NCBI GenBank assembly: GCA_029262455.1
Contig: JAJCZJ010000031.1
Span: forward strand, 1 to 64,000
Origin: Deltaproteobacteria bacterium
Lineage (GTDB): Bacteria > Desulfobacterota > Binatia > HRBIN30 > CADEER01
Reading direction: 5' to 3'
DNA length: 64,000 bases
Shown: positions 26,751 to 35,332 of the stretch, in pieces
How positions within the stretch are numbered: the first letter of the stretch is position 1
Layout of the letters: every line of letters begins with the position of its first letter
Notes under the pieces: generated by a model
What the model saw: only the letters and a program-made list of their open reading frames with translations
Database searches by the model: none
Told to the model about the DNA's origin: nothing
Program-made: the position numbers and the translations under genes

Positions 26751-27296
26751 ATGGTCAAAAAGATTCTCGGTGCACTCGCCGTCATCTTCATGATCCTGAT
26801 CGCGGTCGTCGCTACGCGACCGGCGGCGTTCCAGATCGAGCGATCCGTTCAGATCGCAGCACCGGCAGGAGTCGTATTCGCACTAGTCAACGACTTCCGC
26901 GAATGGCCGAAGTGGTCACCCTGGGAAAATCGAGATCCTGCAATGAGTCGAGAATATACCGGCGCGGATTCCGGCGACGGCGCAAAGTATCACTGGACTG
27001 GCAACGACGATGTCGGCGAGGGGAGTATGACCATTGTGCAGAGCAGACCATCAGAGCGCATCGACATCGAGATCGAGTTCATCAAGCCCTTTGCCGCGAC
27101 TCACGCAGTCTCATTCTCGTTTGAGCCCATACCGACCGGCACGAAGGTCACGTGGGCCATGCAAGGTGAGAACGATTTCATGGGCAAAGCCTTCGACCTC
27201 ATCGTTGACATGGATGCGGCGATCGGAGGTGACTTCGAATCCGGACTGAGGGACATGAAGAGTCGTGCCGAAAGATCGGCTCAGGCATCATCGTGA
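26751..27296 (+). CDS. Membrane-anchored SRPBCC (polyketide cyclase-like) protein
   Basis: This protein has 181 residues from ATG 26751 (AAAGGA upstream); a longer in-frame extension is poor in coding character. One N-terminal helix (ILGALAVIFMILIAVVA) is followed by the SRPBCC domain: FQIERSVQIAAPAGVVF, FREWPKWSPWENRD and TKVTWAMQGENDF. Family members bind hydrophobic ligands. The anchor suggests display at the periplasmic or cytoplasmic membrane face. Confidence 0.85.
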   Translation: MVKKILGALAVIFMILIAVVATRPAAFQIERSVQIAAPAGVVFALVNDFREWPKWSPWENRDPAMSREYTGADSGDGAKYHWTGNDDVGEGSMTIVQSRPSERIDIEIEFIKPFAATHAVSFSFEPIPTGTKVTWAMQGENDFMGKAFDLIVDMDAAIGGDFESGLRDMKSRAERSAQASS

Positions 27297-27335
27297 CCAA
27301 TCGCCGCAGCGGAGGATCTCACAACAAGCGCGCGC

Positions 27336-28622
27336 TCAACGGCTCGCTTTGCTCTGCTCTCGGTTGAGAAGGACGAGCACCTCGAGATTCGCCGAGCCAG
27401 GAAACATATCGAGCGGGACCACCCGCCCGGGCTCGTAGCCGGCAGATCGCCAGCTTTCGAGCGATGGCGGGATCTGGTCGACATCGCAAAATACGTGCAA
27501 CACCTTCTCCGGTGCGCGGCGACCGATCGATGCGATCACACCCTGCTGCGGTCCGTTGCGCGGTGGGTCGAGTAAGACAACCTCGCCACCTCGCGCTCGT
27601 GGCAGAGAGCGATCGACGAAGTCTTTGTCGATCGAGGCTGCGATGAAGCGCCGATTCCCACCATCTGGGTTCAACCGAGTGTTGGCAGTCGCAGAGCGAA
27701 TCGATGGCCCCTCGGCATCGACCCCAACCACTTGACGGTAGGAAGGGGCGAGGTAGTGGCTGAACAGCCCGTATCCGCAGTAGAGATCGAGCAGCCCTTG
27801 GTCGCCGGTTGGCGCAAGCAGCTCCTTGGCAGACTCCAGCAGACCTGGAACGATCGATTGGTTGATCTGGGAAAACGACGTCGGATGGTATCGATAGCGA
27901 CATCCACAATGGTTCACCGACAGCAACTCGGGCCCTGCAATCTTCTTGAAGGTAACCGCCGCTTCCGGTCGCCGACTCTCGAAGTGATAACTCGACCGAC
28001 TGGGATCGAGGTACACGAAGCACGACGACACCGATAGCTGCTCGGCGGCGCCGGCGAGCAGCTTGACCTTGCGAACAATCGCAGCGTTGAGTTCATCGAC
28101 GTTGAGGATCAGTGCCCGCTCTTCGTAGTTACCTCTCACAATGAGGTAGTTGAGGTGAGTCGCCAAAGAACGGAACCCAGGCTCGATCAGCTTCTTGCTT
28201 AGGCCGCGATAGACTGCAGCGTGCTCGCGGGGCTCCAGAGCCGATGGGACAAAGACCGACCTCTGCCGTTCGTCGGGACGGTCACCGAGGAAAAAAGACA
28301 TGCGGCCACGGCGAACCGCCACACGACGCTTTGACGACGTTCGATATCCACGCGGCTTCGGAGAACGCACAAGAGCCTGCGGCTCCCCAGCGAGGCGGTG
28401 CTCGCGCCAGAAACTCTGCAGCGCCGCCTCTTTCGCGGCGATCTCATCGCCGTAGCTCAAGTGGGCGACAGGTTCGTGTTCGGCCGATCTTCCGCGGTGT
28501 TTGGTGTCCGCTGGCGGAGCTACCTGCTCCAGCGCACGCGCAAAGGCAATGCCCGAGGGCTTCGCGCTGCCACGCTGGCGGCCACCGGCATTAAAGCGCG
28601 GCTGTCTTTGAGAACGTCTCAT
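27336..28622 (-). CDS. TrmA/RlmD-type RNA 5-methyluridine methyltransferase homologue
   Basis: This 428-residue protein has the SAM-binding and catalytic motifs of the TrmA/RumA fold: SFSQINQS, LLDLYCGYGLFSHYL, VVGVDA, VVLLDPPRNGPQQGV and the terminal VPLDMFPGSANLEVLVLL. The catalytic Cys candidate is in HVFCDVDQIPPSL, where most relatives have SCNPxTL, so the local motif is divergent. No TRAM domain or [4Fe-4S] cysteine cluster is seen. It likely methylates uridine in tRNA or rRNA. GTG 28625 is an alternative start one codon upstream. Confidence 0.85.
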   Translation of the reverse strand: MRRSQRQPRFNAGGRQRGSAKPSGIAFARALEQVAPPADTKHRGRSAEHEPVAHLSYGDEIAAKEAALQSFWREHRLAGEPQALVRSPKPRGYRTSSKRRVAVRRGRMSFFLGDRPDERQRSVFVPSALEPREHAAVYRGLSKKLIEPGFRSLATHLNYLIVRGNYEERALILNVDELNAAIVRKVKLLAGAAEQLSVSSCFVYLDPSRSSYHFESRRPEAAVTFKKIAGPELLSVNHCGCRYRYHPTSFSQINQSIVPGLLESAKELLAPTGDQGLLDLYCGYGLFSHYLAPSYRQVVGVDAEGPSIRSATANTRLNPDGGNRRFIAASIDKDFVDRSLPRARGGEVVLLDPPRNGPQQGVIASIGRRAPEKVLHVFCDVDQIPPSLESWRSAGYEPGRVVPLDMFPGSANLEVLVLLNREQSKASR

Positions 28623-28745
28623 CACTGATACCGAATGCAGGGCAAGCGAATCACCCTACACGAACCGGACTCGAATCGGGAGGGGCCCAAGCCCGCCGTC
28701 AGCATGGTCGGGCAGCACGGAGTGCGCCAGCTCAAAGCGATACGC

Positions 28746-29552
28746 TTACGAACGCGGTGGCCCGTAGACCTTGCGAATCGATTCGCCCGCGTCGAATCTC
28801 GCCTGAGCGCTGCGCATCCCCTCTAAACCAGCCTCGCTGCCGGCTGTACCTTGGAACAGACGCTGCTCGTTCGCGAGAGCCTCTGTGAGGTGGAGGTCAT
28901 CATTGTCGATCAACATCTGCTTGAGTGCCGCCAGCGCCTTCGGAGCTCGATCGGCGAGGCGCGAGGCCCAAGCAACGGCGACTTCCACCGACTGGCCTTT
29001 GGAAACGACGCGGTTTACCCCACCGAGTTCGTAGATCCGCTGCGCGGTCATCGGCGCCCCATCTAGAACCATCTCCGCCGTCGCAGTCCGACCGATCAGT
29101 CGCGCCAGTCGCGAGGTTCCTCCCACACCGGTTGCCAACCCCAGCATCACCTCCGGCTGACCGAATGTCGCCTGCTCTTCCGCGATCCTCAGATCGCATG
29201 CCCACCCAAGTTCGGCACCACCGCCGGAGCAGTCACCGGAAACAGCGGCAATCGTCACGACCGATGTTCCAGCGAGCTCATGCAACGCACGGAACCAACC
29301 TTCGGAGTCCTCTCCGCGCTTCTCTCCCGTCACTAGTCCGATGATGTCCGGTAGCCAGGCGTGCTCATACCAATGCCCGCACAGCTCCGCGGCAAGCACC
29401 GAGATCCGCGCCCCCCCTTCGCGTGCCTCAACCAGCGCATCCGCTAACGCCGCAACCGCCTCCCACGAAACGAACCCCCCGGTCTTGGAAAGGTTCAGCG
29501 CGACCAGCGCCACGCCCTCGCGCGGGCGCGTCAGCTTTGCCAACTCAGCCAT
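28746..29552 (-). CDS. Crotonase-family protein (second copy)
   Basis: This protein has 268 residues from ATG 29552 (AGGAGT upstream). It carries the crotonase pattern AAVSGDCSGGGAELGWACDLRIAEEQATFGQPEVMLGLATGVGGTS in outline, but the oxyanion-hole N-terminal motif is weak (AAELCGHWYEHAW). The Glu in the GQPEVMLG segment could be the catalytic acid. It is distant from the 23292 crotonase and not a recent duplicate. Confidence 0.85.
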   Translation of the reverse strand: MAELAKLTRPREGVALVALNLSKTGGFVSWEAVAALADALVEAREGGARISVLAAELCGHWYEHAWLPDIIGLVTGEKRGEDSEGWFRALHELAGTSVVTIAAVSGDCSGGGAELGWACDLRIAEEQATFGQPEVMLGLATGVGGTSRLARLIGRTATAEMVLDGAPMTAQRIYELGGVNRVVSKGQSVEVAVAWASRLADRAPKALAALKQMLIDNDDLHLTEALANEQRLFQGTAGSEAGLEGMRSAQARFDAGESIRKVYGPPRS

Positions 29553-29683
29553 CAACAGTGACTCCTATCGAGAGAAGATGAGCGACTGTGTCCCACGAAA
29601 GGCGTTCAGATCCAACACCCACATTCGGACACTGATTCCGCCTGCCCCTTGCGCGTCGATATCGAACCCGCTCTGGTCGCATC

Positions 29684-30595
29684 ATGAGCGAAGAAATCAT
29701 CTTACATCACTACTGGATGTCCCCGTACGCAGAGAAAGTCCGCAAGATCTTGGGATACAAGGGACTCCATTGGAAGTCGGTCGAGATTCCAGTCGTTGCC
29801 CCGAAGCCCGACCTGACAGTGCTGACCGGGGGCTACCGCAAGACGCCCGTGCTGCAGGTTGGCGCCGACATCTTCTGCGACAGCGACTGCATCGCACGCC
29901 GGCTGGAACAGCTCGCGCCCGAGCCGACACTGTTTCCGCCCGGGACCGAGTCGTTCAGCTACATGATCGGCGAGTGGCAGCAAGAGCTCTTCACGCTTGC
30001 CGTACATCTGGCGACCTCGATTCCCGGAACGATCCCCGACGGGTTTATCGAGGACCGCATGGGTATGTTCGACGCCGGCCTAGACGTCGAACGGATCATT
30101 CGCGAGCTACCCGCCAAGCGCGATCAGTTACGAGCAAAGATTTCCTTGATTGAGGCGCAACTCAAGCACGGTGATTTTCTCATCGCGGACGCGGTCTCGC
30201 TCGCCGACTTCAGCGTGTACCACCCTCTCTTCGCACTGATGTCGGCAAAAGAGTTATCAAGCGCTTTCGACCCGTTCCCTCGAACCAAAGCGTGGATGCA
30301 ACGTATCGATGCCTTCGGTCACGGGAACATCACCAAAATAGAAGCTCAGGACGCGATCGAGATCGCTCGCAACTCAACCCCGGCGACCTCGCCTACGGCG
30401 GACGACGGCGACCCCAACGGACGCGTGCCCGGCGATCAGGTTTCAATCGTCCACGACAGTTTCGGGCGCGACCCGAGTGTTGGGAAGCTGGTATCCTCGT
30501 CAGCTACGGAGATTGCAATTGGCCGGCACGACGACCGTGTCGGCGAGATCGTCGTGCACTTCCCGCGCGAGCACTACGTCGTCCTGCCAGCGTGA
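29684..30595 (+). CDS. Glutathione S-transferase-like protein with extra C-terminal domain
   Basis: This 303-residue protein has a thioredoxin-fold N-terminal GST domain beginning IILHHYWMSPYAEKVRKILG, then GGYRKTPVLQVGADIFCDSD. An all-helical C-terminal GST domain follows (residues 85-220, LIADAVSLADFSVYHPLF). The last 65 residues are an extra beta-rich piece (VPGDQVSIVHDSF..VHFPREHYVVLPA) absent from ordinary GSTs. A paralogue at 55999 has the same layout. The function is unknown. Confidence 0.85.
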   Translation: MSEEIILHHYWMSPYAEKVRKILGYKGLHWKSVEIPVVAPKPDLTVLTGGYRKTPVLQVGADIFCDSDCIARRLEQLAPEPTLFPPGTESFSYMIGEWQQELFTLAVHLATSIPGTIPDGFIEDRMGMFDAGLDVERIIRELPAKRDQLRAKISLIEAQLKHGDFLIADAVSLADFSVYHPLFALMSAKELSSAFDPFPRTKAWMQRIDAFGHGNITKIEAQDAIEIARNSTPATSPTADDGDPNGRVPGDQVSIVHDSFGRDPSVGKLVSSSATEIAIGRHDDRVGEIVVHFPREHYVVLPA

Positions 30596-30620
30596 CAAAA
30601 CCCGAAAAGACCCCGCCTCG

Positions 30621-31295
30621 TCAGGGCAGTGCCCACAACCAATCGAACAACGGCTTCGCTACCTTACATTGAGCGATACATCGATCGACGAGGTCGGCGT
30701 CTGTGGCGCGGCGTGGCGAATCGAAGTCGAGCCATACGTTCAGCCCCTTGCGTCGCAGCAGGTTTTCGCGCGGGTGATCGGGCTCAAAGCCCGACGGTAC
30801 TCGCTTGAGCTCCGGCTCGCCCCCGATCCGTCCGCCTCGACTCGTGATCCCAGCGAGCTTCTTCTCCAATGCGGCACCCGATCGACCCGCGACCTGCTCG
30901 CGAAACAGCTCGAGCTGAGCCTTGTCGAAAGCGAAGAGACCAACACCGATCGTCAGTAGCTGCGGGTCGAAACCGAAACTCCAGGCTGGCGGCGAAGGCA
31001 CTTCCGCCTGCGGGACGAACGAAATATGCAAGTGCGCGTTGTACGGCGTCTTATCCTTGGAGAAGCGCAGATCACGGTTGATTCGGTACAACTTCGCGTC
31101 GTGCGGATGCCCGGTTAGCGCTTCCAAGCGTACCGTCATCTCTTCACAAAAGATTTTCGTCGGTCGCTTGAGAGCGGAGTCGTAAGTCGCGCGATTCGAA
31201 TCGAACCACGTTCGGCTGTTGTTGGCTTTGAGATCTTTCAAGAACTTCAGCGTTGCTGCCGGGAAACCGTCGAAGCTGGATTTTTCCTTCGCCAT
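30621..31295 (-). CDS. DUF2461 family protein
   Basis: This protein has 224 residues from ATG 31295, chosen for the GGAGG site just upstream rather than a start 48 bp further. It shows FDGFPAATLKFLKDLKANN, SRTWFDSNRATYD, YRINRDLRFSKDKTPYNAHL and GLNVWLDF, the order typical of DUF2461 (TIGR02453). The family has no established activity. It is convergent with the GST gene and divergent from the styrene-oxide-isomerase-like gene. Confidence 0.9.
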   Translation of the reverse strand: MAKEKSSFDGFPAATLKFLKDLKANNSRTWFDSNRATYDSALKRPTKIFCEEMTVRLEALTGHPHDAKLYRINRDLRFSKDKTPYNAHLHISFVPQAEVPSPPAWSFGFDPQLLTIGVGLFAFDKAQLELFREQVAGRSGAALEKKLAGITSRGGRIGGEPELKRVPSGFEPDHPRENLLRRKGLNVWLDFDSPRRATDADLVDRCIAQCKVAKPLFDWLWALP

Positions 31296-31434
31296 ACCGG
31301 ACCTCCACGAAAGGAACTTGGCGCGGACGCCGACTTTGGTCAAACGGCGCGGACGGAGGGGCGCGTCCGCATGTGGGACAGTTCGACAACCCCAATCGAC
31401 GGTGGTCTACACAGAGCGCAAAAAGGAGTTGCCG

Positions 31435-31920
31435 ATGAGCGACCAACAGACGACGAACCAACGAACGCTGATCCGACACGGCAGCATGGTCATGCTGCTC
31501 GGAATGTTTTCAGGAATTGCCTATGCATTCGGCCTCGTCGGCGGATTTACCCTATCTCCGTTCCCCGGAGTCCTGGCCGACGGCTTCCCAGGCCGAACCG
31601 AGGGCTGGCGCGCCGCACATGTAGGCAACATCCTGAACGGAGTGATGATCGTGGCCCTGTCATCAGCACTCCCGCGACTCGCGCTCACAGCCGAACGCGA
31701 ACGGCTCGTCACGCGGGCCTTGGTCGTGACCGTTTGGGGCAACGCCTGCTTCTACGGCTTCGCCATCTTCGCCCCCAATCACGGCCTATCGCTCGGGACC
31801 AACCGGCTGGGCGAAGCGAACCTCGCAGGTGCGCTCGCCTACATACCAGCGATGGTAGCCGCTGCCGCTGTCATCGTCGCCTTGGTCACGATCGTCCGCT
31901 CTACCCTCACGCAGAAGTAG
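31435..31920 (+). CDS. Styrene-oxide-isomerase-like membrane protein
   Basis: This protein has 161 residues from ATG 31435 (AAGGAG upstream) and four hydrophobic segments. It shows HGSMVMLLG, LVGGFTLSPFPG, GRTEGWRAAHVGNILNG, LPRLALTAE, WGNACFYGFAIFAPNHGL and GTNRLGEANLAG. As I recall the StyC family, its heme-ligand His, its Asn and its Tyr (His58, Asn64, Tyr103) sit at the same spacing as H62, N68 and Y107 here. This points to an epoxide isomerase-type (heme b, homotrimeric) fold. Substrate and activity are inferred. No styrene monooxygenase genes are adjacent. Confidence 0.65.
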   Translation: MSDQQTTNQRTLIRHGSMVMLLGMFSGIAYAFGLVGGFTLSPFPGVLADGFPGRTEGWRAAHVGNILNGVMIVALSSALPRLALTAERERLVTRALVVTVWGNACFYGFAIFAPNHGLSLGTNRLGEANLAGALAYIPAMVAAAAVIVALVTIVRSTLTQK

Positions 31921-32312
31921 CCCCGCTGATGGGGGACGCGTGAAGATTTTCATCGGCAACGTAGGTTGGGAGCTCCGACGGACGACGGGCGATGGAGCGG
32001 AGCGAGGTCAGCGGACCGCGCACGTGAGCAGTACCGAGAAGGGGCAGATACGATCAGAGAAAACCAGGTCCGCTACGCGGCTCGGGCGGAGCCTCACCCT
32101 CCCGATTTTTTCGGATCCGTGTAACACACATCTCGTTTCTGCGCAGCGCGCGAAGATTTCATGCGGCACCGAAGATCCGTGTTCATCCGTGGACTTGGTG
32201 ATTGCTGAGGCAGTGGTCGGGTCGTGCGTAGCCCCAGCGTTCACCGGCGTTTATCAGCGGTTCCGCCTATCCTCGGGCCGGGTCCATTGGCGTCATCTGC
32301 GGACAAAGTTTC
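31921..32312. other. 392-bp stretch with no recognised gene
   Basis: Only short open frames without coding character occur here. The piece atccgtgttcatccgtgg near 32174 resembles common intergenic repeats but has no partner in the window. I see no terminator with a T-run. Confidence 0.6.
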
Positions 32313-32681
32313 CTATCCATCGAGCGGGAGGAGCGGCCCGAAGAATCCTTCGACCCGCTCGACCAAACCGCTGTCGTTGACAAAGGCCACGTCAAAGCCG
32401 GGCACCAAAACTTCGCCTTTGGACGAAACGGTCCATTCGTAACGGTAGCGATTGTGATGGGTGTCTAGCTCAGTGGTACGAGCGCACACCGCTTCGGGAA
32501 TCGAGGTCCGGAATTCACGTACCATCGCCTCGAATTCATCCAAGCCGTGAACCAAGTTGCTCGGATCGCAAAAGATGACGTCGGCTGCCAGCGCCTTCTC
32601 CAAATGCGCGCGCACTTTGTCCAAGTCGCGCTCGTTCCAAGCCGCCAGCATATGATCGAGAGCCTCTGGATAGTCAGCCAT
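32313..32681 (-). CDS. SnoaL-like (NTF2-fold) protein
   Basis: This protein has 122 residues from ATG 32681, which has GGGAGGAG upstream. The layout ALDHMLAAWNERDLDKVRAHLE, VIFCDPSNLVHGLDEFEAMV and VLVPGFDVAFVNDSGLVERVEGFFG is that of a small alpha+beta-barrel NTF2/SnoaL protein. Members bind small hydrophobic ligands or act as hydrolases/isomerases. No catalytic residues can be assigned. It belongs to a group of three such proteins in this window (also 44122 and 44554). Confidence 0.75.
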   Translation of the reverse strand: MADYPEALDHMLAAWNERDLDKVRAHLEKALAADVIFCDPSNLVHGLDEFEAMVREFRTSIPEAVCARTTELDTHHNRYRYEWTVSSKGEVLVPGFDVAFVNDSGLVERVEGFFGPLLPLDG

Positions 32682-32781
32682 AACAGTACTCCTCCCTGGC
32701 CAAGCCCTTACCTTGAAGACCTCGCCCGCCGCAAACTCGCGGCTATTGCCCGATCGCATCCGTTACCGCATCTTCATAGAC

Positions 32782-33093
32782 ATGTCCCGCTGGAGAAGAT
32801 CGCGCCGCGAACACGGCCGTGCGCACGAGAAAGCGGTGCGCGATCTCGAACACTTAGCGAGCCTAGAACCAGGCGGCGCCCCAGAGAGACCTGTTGTGGT
32901 CGACTCGCCGGCTGTCATCGACATTCGCGCCGTGGCGAAACCCTGCCCACTTTGCGAGGGCTCTATGAAGTTGGAAGACCACACCGCAGAGGAAATCGAC
33001 GGTACCCGCCTGCGCGTGGCGTCAGTATCCTGCACGAGATGCGGAGTCCGAAGGTCGCGCTATTTCCAGCTCGAGGAAACTAGACTCCACTAG
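32782..33093 (+). CDS. Small zinc-ribbon protein
   Basis: This protein has 103 residues from ATG 32782. A basic N-terminus (SRWRRSRREHGRAHEK) is followed by a C-terminal pair of CxxC knuckles, CPLCEGSM and CTRCGVRR, about 35 residues apart. They probably bind one zinc ion. It is likely a nucleic-acid- or protein-binding accessory; no family recognised. It is divergent from the SnoaL-like gene. Confidence 0.6.
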   Translation: MSRWRRSRREHGRAHEKAVRDLEHLASLEPGGAPERPVVVDSPAVIDIRAVAKPCPLCEGSMKLEDHTAEEIDGTRLRVASVSCTRCGVRRSRYFQLEETRLH

Positions 33094-33312
33094 GCACGGG
33101 AAATGATTGGTGACTCGTGATTGGTGTTTCCGCGTTCGCAGGTTCGGCTCTGCTGGGTACTTCCGATCAACCCTTTTTTGGCCTTCCTCGGAGGATGCAG
33201 TTCGCCGCCAGCTCATCGAGGGGAGCCTCAAGCCCGGCTACCGGATTCACCGGCATAGAGGACTCGCGCTGAGTTCTGATCCTCCAAGGTGCCCAACGCA
33301 CGCTCGGTCGAG

Positions 33313-34422
33313 TCAAGCACCGCGCCTTTCCCACCGCCGCGTCACCTCGAAGAGCAATTCCTGAACTTGCGTCGCGTCCGGCCGTTCTGGCAACGAGGAA
33401 TGGGGCAGAGCGCTGTCGAGACGTTGATTGCGCTCCTCTGCCATCCCCAGCAGTTCATCGTAGGAAAAAGAGCCTTGCTTGATCGCTCTCAACAATTCGA
33501 GATGCGGACCCGTCAATCGCACCAGCGGCTGCCCTCGCTCCAACAACGTCTCAGCCGACAATAACAGGCGGAAGGTGTGCATCATATTCTTCGCGTCGTA
33601 GTCCATCTCGCCTGATTCCTGAGATTTCCAACGACTTGAATTTCTCGCCTGCCGCCACTCCCAATAATGCTGGTGGTCCCGCTGCGCTCTCTCGTATTCC
33701 GGGTGGTTGTAGATCAACAACCCGATGCACCGTGCGAACTCTTCCGATTTCGGAATTGATTCACAGACGATGGACCCATCGCGAAACACGCCTTTCGCGG
33801 CGTCGCCGTAGTAGTAGAGCCGATAAACGTTGCCGCAGTGCTCTAACGAGGACGCGTGACACTGGTCGATTCGAACTCCCGACCTCGACAGGGGAACGGG
33901 GCGCAGCGGTGGACCTCCGGGAGAAAGCGAGACCGGGACGAACCAACAAAATTCTTCTCGGGTAGGCGCATCCCCCGATTGAGGATTGTTCACCCATTTG
34001 TTCTGACCACGCGCACGCTTGATCTGGACCTTCGCGTACTCAACATGCGACTCGTATGCCACTTTGGTCACGAACAACTCACGCGAGTCGAGAATGAGTT
34101 GCATCTCATCGGAACACGCGAGGACGCAGTCAGAGGGTGGGAACAGGAGTTCGACAACATTCGGATTGGCGTGAGCGGCAAGCTCGATAAACCGGCGCAA
34201 GGAAAAGTACACCGTGTCACCGCGCTCGTCCGAGATCTGATTCGGCGGCGTACCAAGGCCAAGGTACGCGTTGGCCGGGACACCGAACACACCGCGGATA
34301 TCCACATCGCTCTCAGCCGTATCCAAACCGTAGGCCCGGCTACCCGCGACACAGCGGTAGAGAACAAAGTCGTCGGCACGGCGGAGTAGCTCGTCGAGAT
34401 CACCCGGCACTGGAAAGTTCAT
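33313..34422 (-). CDS. RlaP-type predicted nucleotidyltransferase
   Basis: This 369-residue protein is a nucleotidyltransferase with the core GSRAYGLDTAESDVDIRGVF (residues 27-46), followed by FSLRRFIELAAHANPNVVELLF. This matches the COG3541/RlaP family. The expected metal ligands DxD (DVD) are intact. It acts by transferring a nucleotide to an unknown acceptor. It is a single gene, ending divergent of the GH remnant. Confidence 0.85.
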   Translation of the reverse strand: MNFPVPGDLDELLRRADDFVLYRCVAGSRAYGLDTAESDVDIRGVFGVPANAYLGLGTPPNQISDERGDTVYFSLRRFIELAAHANPNVVELLFPPSDCVLACSDEMQLILDSRELFVTKVAYESHVEYAKVQIKRARGQNKWVNNPQSGDAPTREEFCWFVPVSLSPGGPPLRPVPLSRSGVRIDQCHASSLEHCGNVYRLYYYGDAAKGVFRDGSIVCESIPKSEEFARCIGLLIYNHPEYERAQRDHQHYWEWRQARNSSRWKSQESGEMDYDAKNMMHTFRLLLSAETLLERGQPLVRLTGPHLELLRAIKQGSFSYDELLGMAEERNQRLDSALPHSSLPERPDATQVQELLFEVTRRWERRGA

Positions 34423-34550
34423 GGAGGCAGACTATAGAACCAGCGTCATCGTCAGATCCAGCATCCAGCGACTCAGGGCGAATGTGCCCCTAGTCTAGTG
34501 TCTTGAAACGGCTATTTCGTTCACCCTAAGCAGCGTGATACTTGCTGGGC

Positions 34551-34679
34551 ATGAACAGCCCCGGACTGATCGCTTTGCTAGCTGCCGCATCGATGACCGC
34601 GTCTTGCGGCTCAGGCGCAAGACGACGGGCCCAGTGGACCACCGCTGAGGCAACCACCTGGTATGCCGAACAACCCTGA
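34551..34679 (+). pseudogene. N-terminal remnant of a glycosidase-like lipoprotein
   Basis: A 42-codon frame from ATG 34551 encodes a lipoprotein-type signal (ALLAAASMTASCGSG) followed by QWTTAEATTWYAEQP and a stop. The last part resembles the beginning of mature GH5-type 1,4-beta-xylanase/cellulase lipoproteins (WTPEEANAWYAKQPWLVG, from memory). No continuation was found in any frame downstream before the cupin gene. I read it as a truncated remnant. Confidence 0.4.
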
Positions 34680-34743
34680 ATACCGACGGGGCTCCCTGCA
34701 ACACAGTCCAAGTTGCAATCATCCGAGAACAGACAGGATCACA

Positions 34744-35316
34744 ATGACATTCGACCGCGACCATTTTGTCTCCGACTGCGTCGACGCGACAAACGGGCCC
34801 ACTCCTGAACAAGCTGCACGAGAGCTCCTCGCACACGCCGTCGGTGACGCAGACAGCGTCATTGCCAACCTTGGCGTCCCGGCCCGCGGTGGTGTGGAAG
34901 CACTACACGTCTCGGGCACCCTGACAATTCTCAACGTAGTCTGGGCGCCGCGCATGACGTTGATGCCACACAACCACAACATGTGGGCCGTCATCGGCGT
35001 CTACGCAGGCCGCGAGGACAACATCTTTTGGAAGCGTCGAAAGGGCGACACAACAAAGATCGAGGCAGCCGGTGCACAATCCCTCGGCGCGGGCAACGTC
35101 GCGCCCCTCGGCGCCAACGTCATCCACTCAGTAACAAATCCGACCTCCGGATTCACCGGCGCGATTCACGTCTACGGCGGCGACTTCTTCGCCAAGGAAC
35201 GCAGCGAGTGGGATCCGCTTTCGCTGATCGAGCAGCCCTACGACGTCGACAAGAACATCAAGCTCTTCGAAGAGGCAAACGCCTCCCTGCGGGATGGTGA
35301 GACGACAGGCTCATGA
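34744..35316 (+). CDS. Cupin-fold putative metal-dependent enzyme (COG5553-like)
   Basis: This protein has 190 residues from ATG 34744. The cupin core shows TLMPHNHNMWAVIGVYAGRE, with a His pair and a Glu as probable metal ligands, and NVIHSVTNP carrying the second-motif His. This resembles double-stranded beta-helix cysteine-dioxygenase relatives (COG5553). It is cytosolic, and the substrate is not known. It converges on the minus-strand secreted gene at 35333. Confidence 0.75.
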   Translation: MTFDRDHFVSDCVDATNGPTPEQAARELLAHAVGDADSVIANLGVPARGGVEALHVSGTLTILNVVWAPRMTLMPHNHNMWAVIGVYAGREDNIFWKRRKGDTTKIEAAGAQSLGAGNVAPLGANVIHSVTNPTSGFTGAIHVYGGDFFAKERSEWDPLSLIEQPYDVDKNIKLFEEANASLRDGETTGS

Positions 35317-35332
35317 AGAACACGAGCCTCAA

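Noticed and set aside
31940..32380. 146-codon plus-strand frame after the styrene-oxide-isomerase-like gene
   Set aside because: It overlaps the SnoaL-like gene on the other strand and shows no motif.
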